The notes under the pieces: generated by a model | What the model was told of the DNA's origin: nothing | Seen by the model: only the letters and a program-made list of their open reading frames with translations | Database searches by the model: none | Program-made: the position numbers and the translations under genes | Assembly (NCBI GenBank): GCA_020809705.1 | Contig: CP085831.1 | Coordinates: forward strand, 4,216,001-4,280,000 | DNA from: Calonectria ilicicola | Taxonomy: Eukaryota > Ascomycota > Sordariomycetes > Hypocreales > Nectriaceae | Direction: 5' to 3' | Length of the DNA: 64,000 nt | Shown here: positions 1-12,586 of the stretch, in pieces | Position numbering within the stretch: position 1 is the first letter of the stretch | Layout: the number at the start of each line of letters is the position of its first letter

Positions 1-3000
1 TTCTGGGAGGTCCTTGGCGTAATGGTGTTGTTGATGCCGTCAATGGGCCTGGACTGGAACGTGATTCCACCCTCGAGGAGTCAGGGCTGTCGGCGGATGA
101 GGAATTGGTCTCGGAAGTGGCAATCGGGACCTGTTCTTGAGATAAAGTCAGAGCTTGGGCAGTAACCTTGGCTTCATCTCGCTGGTTGTCGGATCCCAAT
201 GTGAACTCCTCGGGGAGTTTCTCCAGCGCCCTCTGACATATCTCGGCCAAGGAAGCACCGCCGACAATCTTCAGGACGGGAATGTCCACCTTCAAGGCTT
301 TCAAGAACCACAGTCGCAACTCTACGGCAACCAGGGAGTCAATACCAAGCTCCAAGAGAGGAGCGCTTGGCTCGATTTCCTGATCTGCCAATTGCAGCAC
401 AACGCGAAGCTCTGCTGTAAAGGAGTCTGCGTGGGGTTAGCAATGAGCCTCCAACTTGTAAGCAATTTTACACGTACCTTGCAGAATGTCGAAAGCCTCC
501 TCCTTGCTCGATGCAGCTGAAAGCCTCTGACCAACGGGAAGCATTGCCTGTTTACCCTGTCCATCAGGGCCAGATGCGTTGTTCTTGCTCTCAATGATAA
601 TGTGCGAGAAGAAAGGGTTGCTGAACCACGGCCCTCGGAGGGCTTCGTCGTCGCCGATGAGACGGAACCCGGTCGTCACAACAGCGTTCGGGATCCCTTC
701 GCGGTCTTGATTCCGCTGGAACCCGGCCAGGATTGTCTCTCCAATTACATGGCGCAGGTCCGTCTCCGAGACAGGCGGTAGCCCAAGCTTCTTCACGAGT
801 TGTTCCAAGACAACCTGGCCTGCCCCCTCGACATGCCCTATGCCCGTCACGCGGCCGAGATCAATGGCAGAGGCAGCCAAACCCCGTCTGCGTCTTTGCC
901 TAGCCAGACCACCGAGGAATCCATTGGCCGCGGCGTAGTTGGACTGGCCGGGGTTGCCCAAAACGCAGACTGCCGATGAGAAGAGGACGAAAAAGTCAAG
1001 GTCGTCGTCGTGGAACACGTCATCAAGATTTTGCGAGCCCGTAACCTTGGCTCCAAGGACTTTCCGCATCGACTCACCCGGCATGCTCGCGAAAAGTTGA
1101 TCGTCGAAGATGACTGCTCCGTTGGCAACGCCGGCGATCGGGGGACACGTCTCTCTAATGTCTTTCACGACGCGCTCTAGACCTTCTCTGTCAAGTACAT
1201 CCAACGCCATAACCTTGACGGTAGCTCCGCTGCCATGGAAAGACTCCAGCCATCTCTGGTCAACCTGGGGGCGACGACTTGTCAAGCATACATACCCTGC
1301 GCCATTCGAGACCATCCAATCACACAGAGACTGTCCAATCTGGCCGCTCAGACCCACGAGGAGGTAAGTTTTGTCTTTGGAGAAGAATGGCTTGCAGTCC
1401 AGAGGATGCGTTGAGACTTCGACAAGCTCATCTAGGGGCCAATGAATGGCACTCGTTGCATGCTCAAGACTCAGCGTACGCATCTGGCCAAGCGTATTCA
1501 CTAGACCCTGGAGTTCTACCCCGGGCAGGAGGCGCATGCGGGAAACAGCATCCTCGAGTCGACTCACAAGACCCTCCTGGTCACGCACCAGGCCTGTAGG
1601 CGAAGCCTCGCGTCGGAAGTGGGCCAATTGGTCGATATATGTGCAACTTGACGGCAAGGCCTGAGCAATACGGCGCCCAAGGGTTGTTCCAGTGGTCAAG
1701 TCAAGAAAGAAGGTAGGTTTCGCCAGGCGAAGGATCTTCCGCATAACGTTGATGGGGGCTCGGGGTTCCAGCGGAATCCAGGACGGGTCTCGTTGTTGGT
1801 CCTGGCTATTGCATGTAAACGTGACGTGAACGTCTTTCGCGGCTGCTTGACGGACCAATGCAACAGCAAGCGAGCCATCTTTACCAGAACAGTGAACCAG
1901 GATGCGGCTGCCCGTCGGTAGCTGAAGTACTGACTCGGCCACGATCTCGCTCGCAACAGCGACCAGCATGCCGTCGACATCATCAGTCGACGGCAACTCG
2001 ACAGCCGCGACTGGAGTCACCTCAGAAGAGTTCGTCTCTGATAGCAAGACCTGAAGGACACCGTTTACATCTTTACCAACACCAAGAAACAAGAAAAAGT
2101 CTGCAGCAATATGCAGTGCCTTAAGGCTTGAGCTTAGAACCCGAACAAGGCCATTGTCAGATACTCCAGTGCGTTCTCGGCCGACCTGCTCCACCACTAG
2201 GCGCTGCGAATCGAACGACGGTGAAACAACTGCGACACTAGTCTGGGATATCGGTACTGTCTTGGTGATGACACGCCTCGATGAGTTGAGTCTGGCGTTC
2301 TGTTCCACGTCGACGACCAGCCGAGGGATTTTGACCCTCCCACCATCAAGGAAAACCTCGGGTTCCCTAGACCATAGAAGCTCGAAGTCCCGGTGTCGAC
2401 GGTCCGCTAGCGTCGACAACGGCGCCTCCCACAAGTCGAGGGCGATCTGCTGTAGGAGGTACTCGGCAATAGGTTTGGAGACATTGTGATGCAGGTCAGA
2501 CACGTCCATGTGGTTCACTCCAATATGCACTGCCTCTTGTCTAATGGAGCGGACGAAGGAAATGCTGGCCGTTTGGTAAGGCTGATCTATGTGACCAGCG
2601 TGCGTAACCCAGAATACGTTTCTGGCACGTTCCAGCATACGCTTCAAGCCGTCCATTTTCTCGTTTGTCATGTCCTGGAAGATTGGAGAGTCAATGTCAA
2701 CCAAGTTAATAAAGGTACTCGCTGGATTCAAAGTCAGGACCTCTTCTTCAGTAGGCAGGCCATCGAGGATCGTTATCTCGCCACAAAAGCGTTCGAGGTA
2801 CTCAGCCACCTCACCACTTATTAGAGCCGTCTCAAAAGTGCCTTTCCCAAGAATGACTAAACTCTCCAAGTATATATGAGGCGATGGCGAAGGCGATGTC
2901 AGGGGCCGCCGCAAGAAATGCACTCGCTCGTCGACCGCTTGGGATGCAATGATTGAGATGGGCCAGGCCACATGGTCTATCTCTGGAGTGTGAGCATCAA

Positions 3001-6000
3001 CGCCTGCGAATCCCGCCTTTTGCAGGGCAGCATTCCAGCGCCCAGGAGTCAACGGCGGCGGGGACTTTTGACCATTGACCACACCAGGCCATCCACCAGG
3101 AACGCTACCCAAGATACTGTGGCAGCGTACCGGTGCTGGGCTGGTAATCTCGGCTAGGAGAAGATACCCTCCAGGCCTCAGGAGCTGACGTACATTTCCC
3201 AGAGAGGTTTGAAGCGAACCCGTGGTCGTAAGGACGTTAGAGGCAATAACAATGTCGTACGAGTACGGCATAAATCCCTGCTCTGCGAGTGTCTTTTCGA
3301 TGTCCAGGGCAGAAAACGTCAACTTGCTGCCGTATGCCTTGAGCGTTTCTTTGACACGAGGAAAGGAGTCCGCCGATCGATCAGTGTATGTGTATGAAGA
3401 GAACTTGTCATCGATGCGTTCCAAGATGGATTTTGCAGTACCACCCAATCCGGCACCTTCCATCGTGGTCAGTTACAGCTGCGAAACAGTTGGAATTATG
3501 AAGCCTTACCGATTTCCAGAATTCTGGCATGAGGGTATCGGTGTACCACCTGCTGCACCATACCCGCCAGAAAGGAGTTGCTGGCGCCAAAACCGAGGGC
3601 ATCATTATACCAATCAGCAAGCATATCACTTGGTAGCATTTGCTCTGCAGGGGCGTCCTCCCGAGCGGCAACCGTCAGGCTTTGGTCTATAGCCTGAAGG
3701 ATCCTAATGTCAACAGACGTGGGAAACTGGCCACACAACGCCTGCATATCCTGGGCGGTGTCGCCGAGCCATTCTTTCTTCAGAGTTGGATGCCCGCGAG
3801 AAGCGGTATTTGCCAATGTTTGACGCATCCAGTCCAAATGCTGCACCCAGTGCGGCTGGCCGTTTGCCCAAACATGTTCACCAAGCTCCGACACCCATTT
3901 GCGGAGATAATAGCACGATATCCTCTCGCAGGCGAGTGCTAGCTCCATTTCGTAGCCAGAAGGCCGGACGCCCTCAGTCAAAGCAGCACCGTTAGGCACC
4001 GCAAAATCAAACTTGGTGCGAGTGAACATGGTGCGGTCGTCGGCTGCCGTGGCGGGGGCGAAAGATCGGAGTGCCAGGTCCTCGACCTGAACCATGCCAT
4101 GTTCGCCATGCTCGCTGAATATATCGATACTTGCCAAGAACGAGTCAGACTCGCCGTCAATCGTTGCACAAACGGGCACCTTGGACCCGGAAGTAGGCAG
4201 TGTAGCGCAAACTTCTGGGTTGAGTCGAATGGCTCCGATAGCTGTGGGGACTGAAAGCGACCATAGACGTTCATCTCCAGGGGCTGAGTGCGCTAGAATC
4301 GATGCTTGGAATGCGACGTCGAGTAGGCTAGGATGAACCAGGTATTCGGATACATCGTCATCGAGATAGGTGTAAGAATCCACCAGGACAGACGCGTGGT
4401 TCAGTCTACGCCTGGCCGAAGACAAGGTCTTGAAGGGACCAGAGTAGTCGTATCCCAGCTTAGCAATGGTTGTGTAGAAATGCTCAGTGTCGACTTCTGA
4501 CATGCTATAGTCCTCGAGGGAACTGCAAGACAGTGCCGCAACGTTCGGAATCCCAAACACAACCTTGACCGTTCCGCTAGCCGTGAGCTCCATGTCATGT
4601 CGCGAACCAGCGGCGAGAACAGGGGTCGAGTAGCAAGCAAAGGCAGCCGTGGCGGTCAGGTCAGCATGATATTCAATCCCCGTCAGCGTCACCACAGTCT
4701 CAACGCCAAAGCTGTCCCCCTCCTCGAACGTGATTGCCTTTGGCAGGATAAGGTGGTGAAGTTCAAACACTTCAACCGCTCTGTCGCCTGTGAGGGACTT
4801 GGACGCTTCAAGCGCCATGGCAACGTAGCCAGCGGCAGGGAAAACTGTCTGGCCTTGAAGCTGATGGCCATCAAGCCACCGTATCTCCTTTGGCTTCAGC
4901 ACATTCAGCCAGCGCATTTCATGTGAGTTGGAGTTTGCGGATAGAAAACCGAGTATCTCGTGATGAGCATCCTTTCGCGTACGCATTCTTCTTGAGATGC
5001 GGGATTCGCTCCAGTGAGATCTCGAATGGTTCCACTGGTAAGAGGGCAAATCCACAACCAACCTCGGCTGGCGATAATCCTTCCCAGAAATGGCCCTCTC
5101 AAAGGACTTGAAGTCGACAAGATGCGGTAGATGGGTCCAGACGAAGCCTAAAGCCTCGGAGACGGCCTCGATGTCGTTGCTACCCCGGCTCAGGACACCG
5201 CAGTATGGAAGAGGAGAGGTCCGCACTTCGGAGACGTTCTGCATGACCGGACCTTTGAGGGCAGGGTGAGGTCCGACCTCGACGGCCAGGTCAAGCTGCT
5301 CCGTAGCCACGACGGCGTTTCTGACGGCGTCGGCAAACCGCACTGCGTTTATCATGTTGTCCCTCCAGTAGTCAGCCTCGAGGGCATCAACAGCTTCCAT
5401 TCCTTGGGGAGAGGCAGTGACGCTGGAGAACCAGGTGCAAGAGGTATTGGCTCGCTCCCGGATGACCTGGACGTGGCATTCCCGCAAGAGCTGCGCATAA
5501 CGTTCGCCACATGCCAGCATATGGTGGGAATGATATGCCGTGTCTACCTTCAAAAGACGTGCAAATGTTTTCCTGTGATCCAAGAGGTCCTTGGCCTCTA
5601 CGATGGCATCAGCATCGCCTGACAAGGTCACACTCGCAGGAGAGTTGTGGGCGGCAACAGCTAGACGGCTTTTGAAGGCTTCCGAGTTCACAAGGCCCTG
5701 GGCCTCTTCCCACGAAGTGCCGACTGCCATCATTGCGCCTTTCTGGCCGTCCCCTCGGCTGGAGGCCTGGGACACGCAAAACCCCCGATAGTAGGCAATA
5801 CGGATGGCGTCATGCGCTGACACAAAGCCAGCGGCGTAGGCTGCGGCGATTTCACCCGAGGAGTGTCCCACGACGGCGGCAAAGGTGACTCCAGCTGCGC
5901 GCAAAAGATCGACCAAGACGATCTGGACAGCGGTACACAGGGGCTGCGACAGGGCGGCCTCTCCCACCCGAGAGGCTTCTTTTCCTGCCAGCATCTCGGC

Positions 6001-7900
6001 TTCGAGGCTCCATTGCGGACGATCCGACGAGGGCAGGGTAGCTAGAGATTGCTCCAGATATTGGATCCTTTCACGCACATAATCCGACGCGCGGATCAAG
6101 TCGGCTCCCATTGCCGGCCACTGTGCACCTTGCCCCGTGAAGACACCAAGCAGACGCGCAGCTCCTACCTTGACATTGGATCGAAGACCTACGGATGGTG
6201 CTGCAAGCTTGGCGTCTATCTTGGACACCAACTGCTCAATGGAGACTGCTGAGAAGGCCGTCTTTGTGGAGAGACGGCTTCTGCGTGCGTGCAGAGTCCA
6301 GGCTAAGTCGGACATGTCGATTTCAGGACGGGTCTTCAAATGGCTGGAAAGTGCCTGCAGCTGTGCGATCAACGAGGTCTCGGATGCGGCCGAGAACACA
6401 AAGGGCGTAAAGTTGAGAGATTGCTGATGCTGACGAGGTTGAGATTCGGCTTCGTCGTCGTTATATTGCTCCAGAATAGCATGTCCGTTGGTGCCTCCGA
6501 AGCCTAATTAGACAGTTGCGTTAGTTATTCTGTAGCTTATATGTGCGGTGTGTGTGGGCATGCAACGGCTCGAGGCACGCCACTCTCACGACTCTGTGCC
6601 ATAACGTACCAAAGCTATTGACGCTCACTCGTCGAGGAACTCCCTTGGGCAGCTCCGGCCATGGAGTCAGCTGTGTCGGCACTTGCAGGCCCTCGTAGAA
6701 GGGCGCTACACGCGGGCTGAGGCGTTGGAAGTGGAGGTTTGGCGCGACGAAGCCCGTCTGGATCATGGAGGATGCCTTGAGGAGACCGGCGAGACCGGCG
6801 CAGCCCTCGAGATGGCCGATGACGGTCTTGACGGAGCCGACGTACAGAGGAGTGCCGTCGTGTCCACCGAAACATTGATGAATAGCTGCAGCCTCTCTGG
6901 GATCGCCCGCCGGCGTGCCGGTCCCGTGGGCCTCGAAGAACTGCGGCCGGTCCAGCGGCTCGTTCTCCGGGTCAAGGCCGGCTCTCGCATACGTCTGGCG
7001 GATGAGTTCCGCTTGGGCGTCCGTGTTGGGCACCGTCAGGCCGTTGGAGAAGCCGTCGTGGTTCACGCCCGTCTCGCGGACGAGGCACTCGATGTGGTCC
7101 CCGTCGGCGAGGGCATCACTCAGCCGCTTCAGCACCACGGCGGCCACACCTTCGCCCCGCGCGTAGCCGTCTGCGTCGGCATCCCACATGCGCGAGACGC
7201 CATTCGGTGACAGCATCTTCAGCTTGCTCTCAGCGATGTACATCTCAGGGTTGAGGAGCAGCTGCGTGCCGCAAGCCAAGACGACACGCGACTGGCCGGT
7301 CCGGAGGGCGTTGAGTCCCTGATCCAGGGCAATCAGGCTGGACGAGCAGGCCGTGTCGATGGTCATGCTCGGGCCGTGCCAGTCGAAGAAGTAGGAAACA
7401 CGATTCGAAATGATGGCCCGGTTCGTCCCCGTGGCGAAGTACTTGGGCATGGTGTTGTGGTCCCGGGCCAGCGTGTCGTTGTAGTCGGCCGTCATTGTGC
7501 CTGCGTATACAGCCGTGTCGGATCCACGCAGGCCCTCGAGCGTGTGGCCTCCAGCCTCGAGGGCTTCGTATACTGTCTCCAGCAGCAGGCGTTGCTGGGG
7601 ATCCATCGAGTCCGCCTCGTTGGGGCTAATGTTGAAGAAGGCCGCGTCGAACACTCGCACGTCCTCCTGCAGCAGATACGACCGGAGAACGTTGCTGGTG
7701 CCGTGGTGGCTCCCGTCGGGATGGTAAAAGGTCTTTGCATCGAATCGATCCGGACCAATGTCCACGCCAACTTCGCGGGGACTCTCGAGGAGCTTCCATA
7801 GCGCCGAGGGTGAGTTGGCCCCTCCTGGGAAACGACAGGCGCTGCCCACGATGGCGATGGGCTCTTGTTGCTGTTGTTGGTGCTGTTGTTTGGAAGACAT
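1..7900 (-). CDS. Highly reducing iterative polyketide synthase, C-terminus beyond window (possible PKS-NRPS)
   Basis: Multidomain megasynthase that builds the cluster's carbon skeleton. Exons by splice signals: 7900-6610, 6503-3510, 3456-478, 426-1 and beyond (introns 106, 53 and 51 bp, GTACGT/GTAAGG/GTACGT donors). The start is the ATG at 7900, followed by a Gln-rich stretch and the [12 protein letters not shown] (Cys185), EAHGTGT and GHLEGC histidines. AT about 550-870: GHSSG (Ser645). DH about 945-1240: [10 protein letters not shown], the HxxxGxxxxP motif (His977). C-methyltransferase: ILEIGAG about 1428, rebuilt across an intron. KR about 2125-2310: [10 protein letters not shown] and [19 protein letters not shown] serine about 2453. 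About 500 residues between methyltransferase and KR show no convincing enoylreductase NADPH motif. At least 70 Ser/Thr/Pro-rich residues follow the ACP without a stop, which is long for a plain HR-PKS. A downstream NRPS or other release module is possible but unseen. At least 2563 residues lie in the window. Confidence 0.95.
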
Positions 7901-8727
7901 TTTCTCGTTGGATTCAGGTAAATGATGGGGAACCAAAGATTCAAAACGCAACTCTTCACACGAGTGTATGGGCCCTTCTATATCATCCAACCTGCCCACG
8001 ATGTGATGCAAGCCCTTGGATGTCGCCCCCTAACGAGAAGATCAATATGCCGCCGAACACTCACCAACCGAAGTGCCCATAGACGTGAAACGGTCATCTA
8101 CCAACTCCGTCCCTCCGAGCCTTACCCCGGACACTTCGGCGATTAAGTCTTGCTCGATTCCGATGGTGGTCAGTTCATCGGTGCACTTACTTGGCTACGG
8201 CCAACGACCCGAATTCACTCGGGTGTTTCCCCATCATCCGAGCCCTCGAACATCAAACTACACAGTCCGTACCAATTGCCCTTGTATTTTTCCACGAGAT
8301 CATATCACCGAATTCCCCCACCTCGCCAGCTCAAGTACGCCAAGATGCAGAAGCACAGGATCTTGGTGCACGAGATTGGCTTGCTCGGTAGTCCCAAGTA
8401 ATGATTGCTTTCCCATGTTCCTGTGGACCACCATCAAGGGCAGCCGTTGAATAAATTTGTCATGTCCAAAGCTAGATGAGACAAAGGCGTAAGTTAGACG
8501 ATGAGATATCATGGATTTGGGTGTCTGTTGGATGTACGATTTGAGGGCGTAAGTTCTCTGCCTAGGATAGAATACATTGCCTATGAAGCCTTCAAAAACT
8601 CGTAGCCTGCCAATTTCATACGAACCAATGGAGGAGCACGGAGTCACAAACGCCAGTCTAATGCTCAGGTAAGTGCCGAGAAAAACATACTCTATGGACC
8701 ACTAGCGTAATGAGCTAAAGTGCTCGC
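7901..8727. other. Intergenic region upstream of the PKS
   Basis: This is 827 bp between the PKS start and the 3' end of the oxidoreductase gene, both on the minus strand. The PKS promoter must lie here. I see only small ORFs without family-like sequence. A 115-codon minus-strand ORF (8300-8647) has no recognisable motif and I do not accept it as a gene. Confidence 0.7.
8127..8139. promoter_or_regulatory. Candidate Zn2Cys6 site CCG-N7-CGG in the PKS promoter
   Basis: CCGGACACTTCGG lies about 230 bp upstream of the PKS start codon. Zn2Cys6 proteins often bind paired CGG/CCG triplets with fixed spacing, and the same triplet spacing recurs at 12701-12713 in the monooxygenase/oxygenase promoter. 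Function is inference; such a short motif can arise by chance. Confidence 0.3.
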
Positions 8728-10158
8728 TCAACCACTCCCTAGTGTAACTACATCTTCTGTGACCTTGACATGGTACTTGCTAGTAGGTCGAATTCCCAAT
8801 CCGCTCTTCTCATAGGCCATGTCAACCATCTTCATCTGAAGGAGGGAGTCTTTGGTGTCGACCCAGTAGTCAGTTTCACGACCCTTGACGCGGTTCACAA
8901 ACGCCTCGAGCTGATATCGGAACGACATCCAGTAGGGCTCGCCGTCGCGCTCGGCGAACTCGCCGCCGGCCTCGGCGGGCGTATAGGCCTTCTGCCACCT
9001 GCTCTCGGTCCACTTCTTCAGCACCTTGCCGGAGTCCCGGCTGCGGATCTCGAAGAACTCCTTGACGTCCACGCGGTGCCAGAAGACGGCGTGGACGAAG
9101 CCGTGGATCGTCACCTCGCGCGTCACCAGCTTCATCTGCGAGGCGGGGAGCGTTGCGTCCGGGGCTTCGACCTGGCGGTGGGTGACCCTAGCGTACGAGG
9201 GATGCCAAATAGTCGGGCCCTGCAGGGTGCTGAAGGCCTCGCCGACGCCCCCGCCGGGGAAGCGGAAGCGGGCCTTGAACTCGTAGTCGCAGTCGTGATG
9301 GACGCCCTCGGTGAAGGCCTTGACGTCGGCGCTCAGGCACTCCTCCGGCTCGGCGCCGAAGATGAGGCGCAGGGCGGCGAAGTTGTACGTGCCCATGCCC
9401 ATCATGGTGCCACCGGCGAGGTTGTAGTTGAAGTGGATGTGATCCTTGGAGACGAACCACCACGGGATCATGGTGTACGTGTCAACGTGGACGACGTTGG
9501 CTGGCTCGACGAGCGACATGAAGACGGACCACACGGGGTGGAAGCGGTAGTGGAATGCCTCTAGGAGCACCGGGGCGTCGGGCCGGCTCAGCTCGGGCAT
9601 GTTGAACAACATGTCGGCCTCGATCGAATTGGACACGGATGGCTTCTCCAGAAGAACGTGCTTGCCGGCGCGAATGGCGCGGACAGCCCATTCAAAATGG
9701 AGCGCGTTGGGCAAGGGAACCAGAACACAGTCGATGTTGGGGTCGTCGAGGATATCTAATAAGCCAGACGGTTGGTTTAGGTCTTCAAGAACTAGAGTTC
9801 GAGAAATAGAGGTGTTTGCCATGTAGCAACGAGCAAACACTTACCCTGGTACGAGTCCATGACCTGCGGGATGCCATTCTTCTTTGCAAACTCCTCGGCT
9901 CGCTTGCGATTTCTAGCCGCCACGGCCTGAATCACGACTTCGGGATGCAACTTGGCTGGGATGGTCAGGGTCATGCCGCTGGTAACATCCAGTCGTGAGT
10001 AGCTATACCAAGGCATATCAGGCCCTGTGAGCCCAGAGGAAAGACACTCACGCAGAATTAGCGGCGCCCAAGATGCCGAACCTGAGGGCATCGCTACGCT
10101 TCTCGACGGTGGGAGGGTTGAACGCCCACCAGACGCGTTTCAATTGTGCCAGTGACAT
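8728..10158 (-). CDS. Gfo/Idh/MocA-family NAD(P)-dependent oxidoreductase
   Basis: A 422-residue protein from three exons: 10158-10052, 9978-9845, 9755-8728. Introns of 73 and 89 bp have GTGAGT and GTAAGT donors. The start is the ATG at 10158 (MSLAQLKRVWW). The N-terminal Rossmann motif FGILGAAN begins near residue 24. The family's EKP signature, holding the conserved catalytic lysine, follows as HVLLEKPSVSN. The rest fits the C-terminal alpha/beta substrate domain of dimeric dihydrodiol/D-xylose 1-dehydrogenase-like enzymes. It shares orientation with the PKS and lies 0.83 kb beyond the PKS 5' end, inside the cluster, so it probably oxidises or reduces a hydroxyl/carbonyl of the product. An ordinary sugar dehydrogenase caught in the cluster is the alternative. 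Exon 3 is unusually GC-rich at third positions, which explains the long antisense ORFs there. Confidence 0.9.
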
Positions 10159-11147
10159 TTTGAGCTTCTGTATCAAGTGTGAAACCCCTATTCTGACCTC
10201 CTTTTTTTTTCTTTTTGCTTTGGATCGACAATAACTGGAGAGTTAGACTGTGGGACGTGGGTGTCGTCGTTCCGTTCGCGGCTCGGTAACAAAGACTGAA
10301 TGATGGGTGCCAACTGCGTCCCAGCTCAACGCGGTTTTTTTGGGATTTTGGCCTCCTTTTGCGTCCTGCCTCTCTTTCAGGGCAAAGAGAACATATTTTT
10401 TCGAGTTTGCGACTTCAGGGAGATACAGCCGGCCACTTGATTGACCTTTACCAACCTGAGGGTCGTCGCCCAATCAAGAGACAGAGAAGTAGCCGATAAT
10501 GCAGCTACCCTAGACGCAACAAGATGGAGCGAAACTACCGAAGTCTCGACCACTAGGATGGAAGAAAAATGGCCGAATATTAATGGATTGGAAATAGACA
10601 TTGAACCAGGCCCCGATATACTAGACATACTTACCCATGTGCACTACGCAGGTTGACCACATGTTTCACACTTGCTCGTGAATGGGCGTGGTTAGACTTT
10701 TTGCTTATTAACAACTGTTAAGATGAGAAGAGAGTGGAAATTGAAACCACAAGCGTACTACATACTATGTTGCAGACACACCCTGTCCATGATGCTGAAA
10801 TGTTGGAATGGAAGCGCCACTCTTATATCATTCTAATATTCAATATTAAGACAGGTCTTTCAAGACATGGTGGGTATATACAATTATAGCTAGAGCGGCC
10901 TGGTGATGGGTGTACAGTAAATTATTTTCTTGTCTCGCTACATTCAGTATTAGGAACAATAAGCACAAGCCAAGTCTGACTAGATTGCCAAGGCAATTGA
11001 AGTAACCTGCATACTGAATGTATTGAGCTACTCTCAGAATATTTCCAATTGTCTACTTCAAGTACTTAAGTTGGGTTGGTGTCTATCTTACTCAAGCCTC
11101 TTACTCAAGCCATATAGAACAAATTCACCACCAGTCCCAACTAAACC
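10159..11147. other. Intergenic region with oxidoreductase promoter
   Basis: This is 989 bp between the oxidoreductase start and the monooxygenase stop. It contains a pyrimidine-rich tract at about 10199-10217 and becomes AT-richer after 10700. No credible gene is seen; the ORFs at 10243-10656 are short and overlap each other antisense. Confidence 0.6.
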
Positions 11148-12586
11148 CTAAGCCTTGGCTCCTAGCACGATGGGCTCGCCAACAGGCAGCAGCTTCATTC
11201 CGTTGGTAAAGTGCTGACCATTCTCGGCGTGCTTCTTGGCATCCTGGTACGAACTCCTCGACGCGCGTACGGCGGCGGCGCCCCTTTGGAGCATCTCGGC
11301 GTGGTACCCGGCAATAGCAGGCTCGATGACGGCCAAGTCGGCTTCGGGATCGAGCTGGGCCAGCACGGCACTCAGCCTCATGGCGTCGACGAAGGCGTGA
11401 AAGGCGCCCTCTCCCCTCGACGGCGTCATGGCATGCGCCGCGTCCCCGAGAAGGGCGACGCGGCCCGACGGTAGACTATCCAGCTCCAGGTCGCGCCAGA
11501 CGTGCGGCTCCCTCCGGATGCCGTGCGCCGGCGTCAGGCGGAAGATCTCGCCGAGCTTCGGGGCCAGCCCGGCCGTCGCGCGCCGCACGTAGTCCAGCTT
11601 CTCCCCCTGGCTGCTCACCTGGAGCCAGTGCTGCGGGCGGCTGACGTCGCTGGCGTCGGGCTGCATGAACATCCAGTAGAAGCGGCCCGACTGCCCGTCG
11701 GGGAGCGCGTGGTGCAGGCCGACGAAGGCGATGAAGCCCAACTCCGGGTTGATGAGGTTGTAGGCGCTGTGGCCCAGCTCGAGCTGCCGCTTGAAGGCGT
11801 CTCCCGACAGCGTCACCTCGCCCACGATGGCTGTCAGGGGGACGACCTGGAGCAGGTCGCTGCTGGGTCGCTGGAGCATGTCTTGTCGAACTGATGACAG
11901 TGAGCCAGAATCCAAAGGGCCGTGGTATAGCAAGCCAAATAAATGGCCAAAGGCGCCATCCAAATCACACGTACCGACACTGTGTGCCCCATCGGCACCC
12001 ACCAGGATATCTCCCTTTGCATGCGTGCCGTCGGTAAAATGCACCGTGACTCCATCGTCATGATGCTGGATGCGCGCCGCTGCCTTGTTCCATTGAACCG
12101 AGAGATTCGTCAACAGCCAGTCTCGGAGTCGAGACCGCTCTGCACGGATGAATGTCATCTTCGGAGACTCCTTGTGCCGCGCCGCGTTAGAGAATGCTCC
12201 ATGCTAACCTTCGAGTCTTTGCTTACCTCGATGCCGTAACGCTCCTCCTTGCCGCCATAGTAGTAGGCAAACTGGTGGCGAAGGGTCAACGGGGCCAGAT
12301 GGTCCGTCGCCTTCTTTAGGTCGGGTAGATCATCTGGGAGGCTTGCCAGAAGCTCTTCGACGATTCTGAGCCAGTATACTGTTAGTCTAATGTCGCTAGA
12401 ACATGTGGACTCGTTATGGATGGGTAGTGGGGAAAGCAGTTACGTGTGAATGGCAATAGCCCATCCCTGAAAGCGTGCGTCGCGATTCTCATCGCGCTCG
12501 AAAATCTCAAACGAAATACCTTGCTTCCGAAGCGCCTGGGCGAGCGTGAGTCCGCCGAGGCCAGCTCCAACAATGAGTACGTGCAT
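11148..12586 (-). CDS. FAD-dependent monooxygenase (salicylate hydroxylase-like, group A flavoprotein)
   Basis: A 402-residue protein from four exons: 12586-12444, 12365-12227, 12158-11975, 11890-11148 (introns 78, 68 and 84 bp). The start is the ATG at 12586, opening directly with the dinucleotide fold MHVLIVGAGLGGLTLA (GxGxxG). The DG motif GADGAHS spans the last intron, and the FAD-ribityl GD motif reads ALLGDAAHAMTP. These three motifs in this order define class A flavin monooxygenases, which hydroxylate or epoxidise using NAD(P)H and O2. The last intron is 84 bp and stop-free, so retention would insert 28 residues. Splicing is preferred because it has GTACGT and CAG ends and restores the usual spacing after GADGAHS. 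The gene is divergent from the 2OG oxygenase across 345 bp, which suggests shared control. Confidence 0.9.

Noticed and set aside
6683..7801. Plus-strand ORFs of 141-175 codons
   Set aside because: They are antisense to the ketosynthase exon, whose active-site motifs are intact.
8300..8647. 115-codon minus ORF between the PKS and the oxidoreductase
   Set aside because: No domain, no splice context and it lies in the likely promoter/3' region; kept out of the gene list.
8770..9564. 264-codon plus-strand ORF
   Set aside because: It is antisense to the conserved oxidoreductase exon; GC-rich third positions open this frame, and it has no domain-like sequence.
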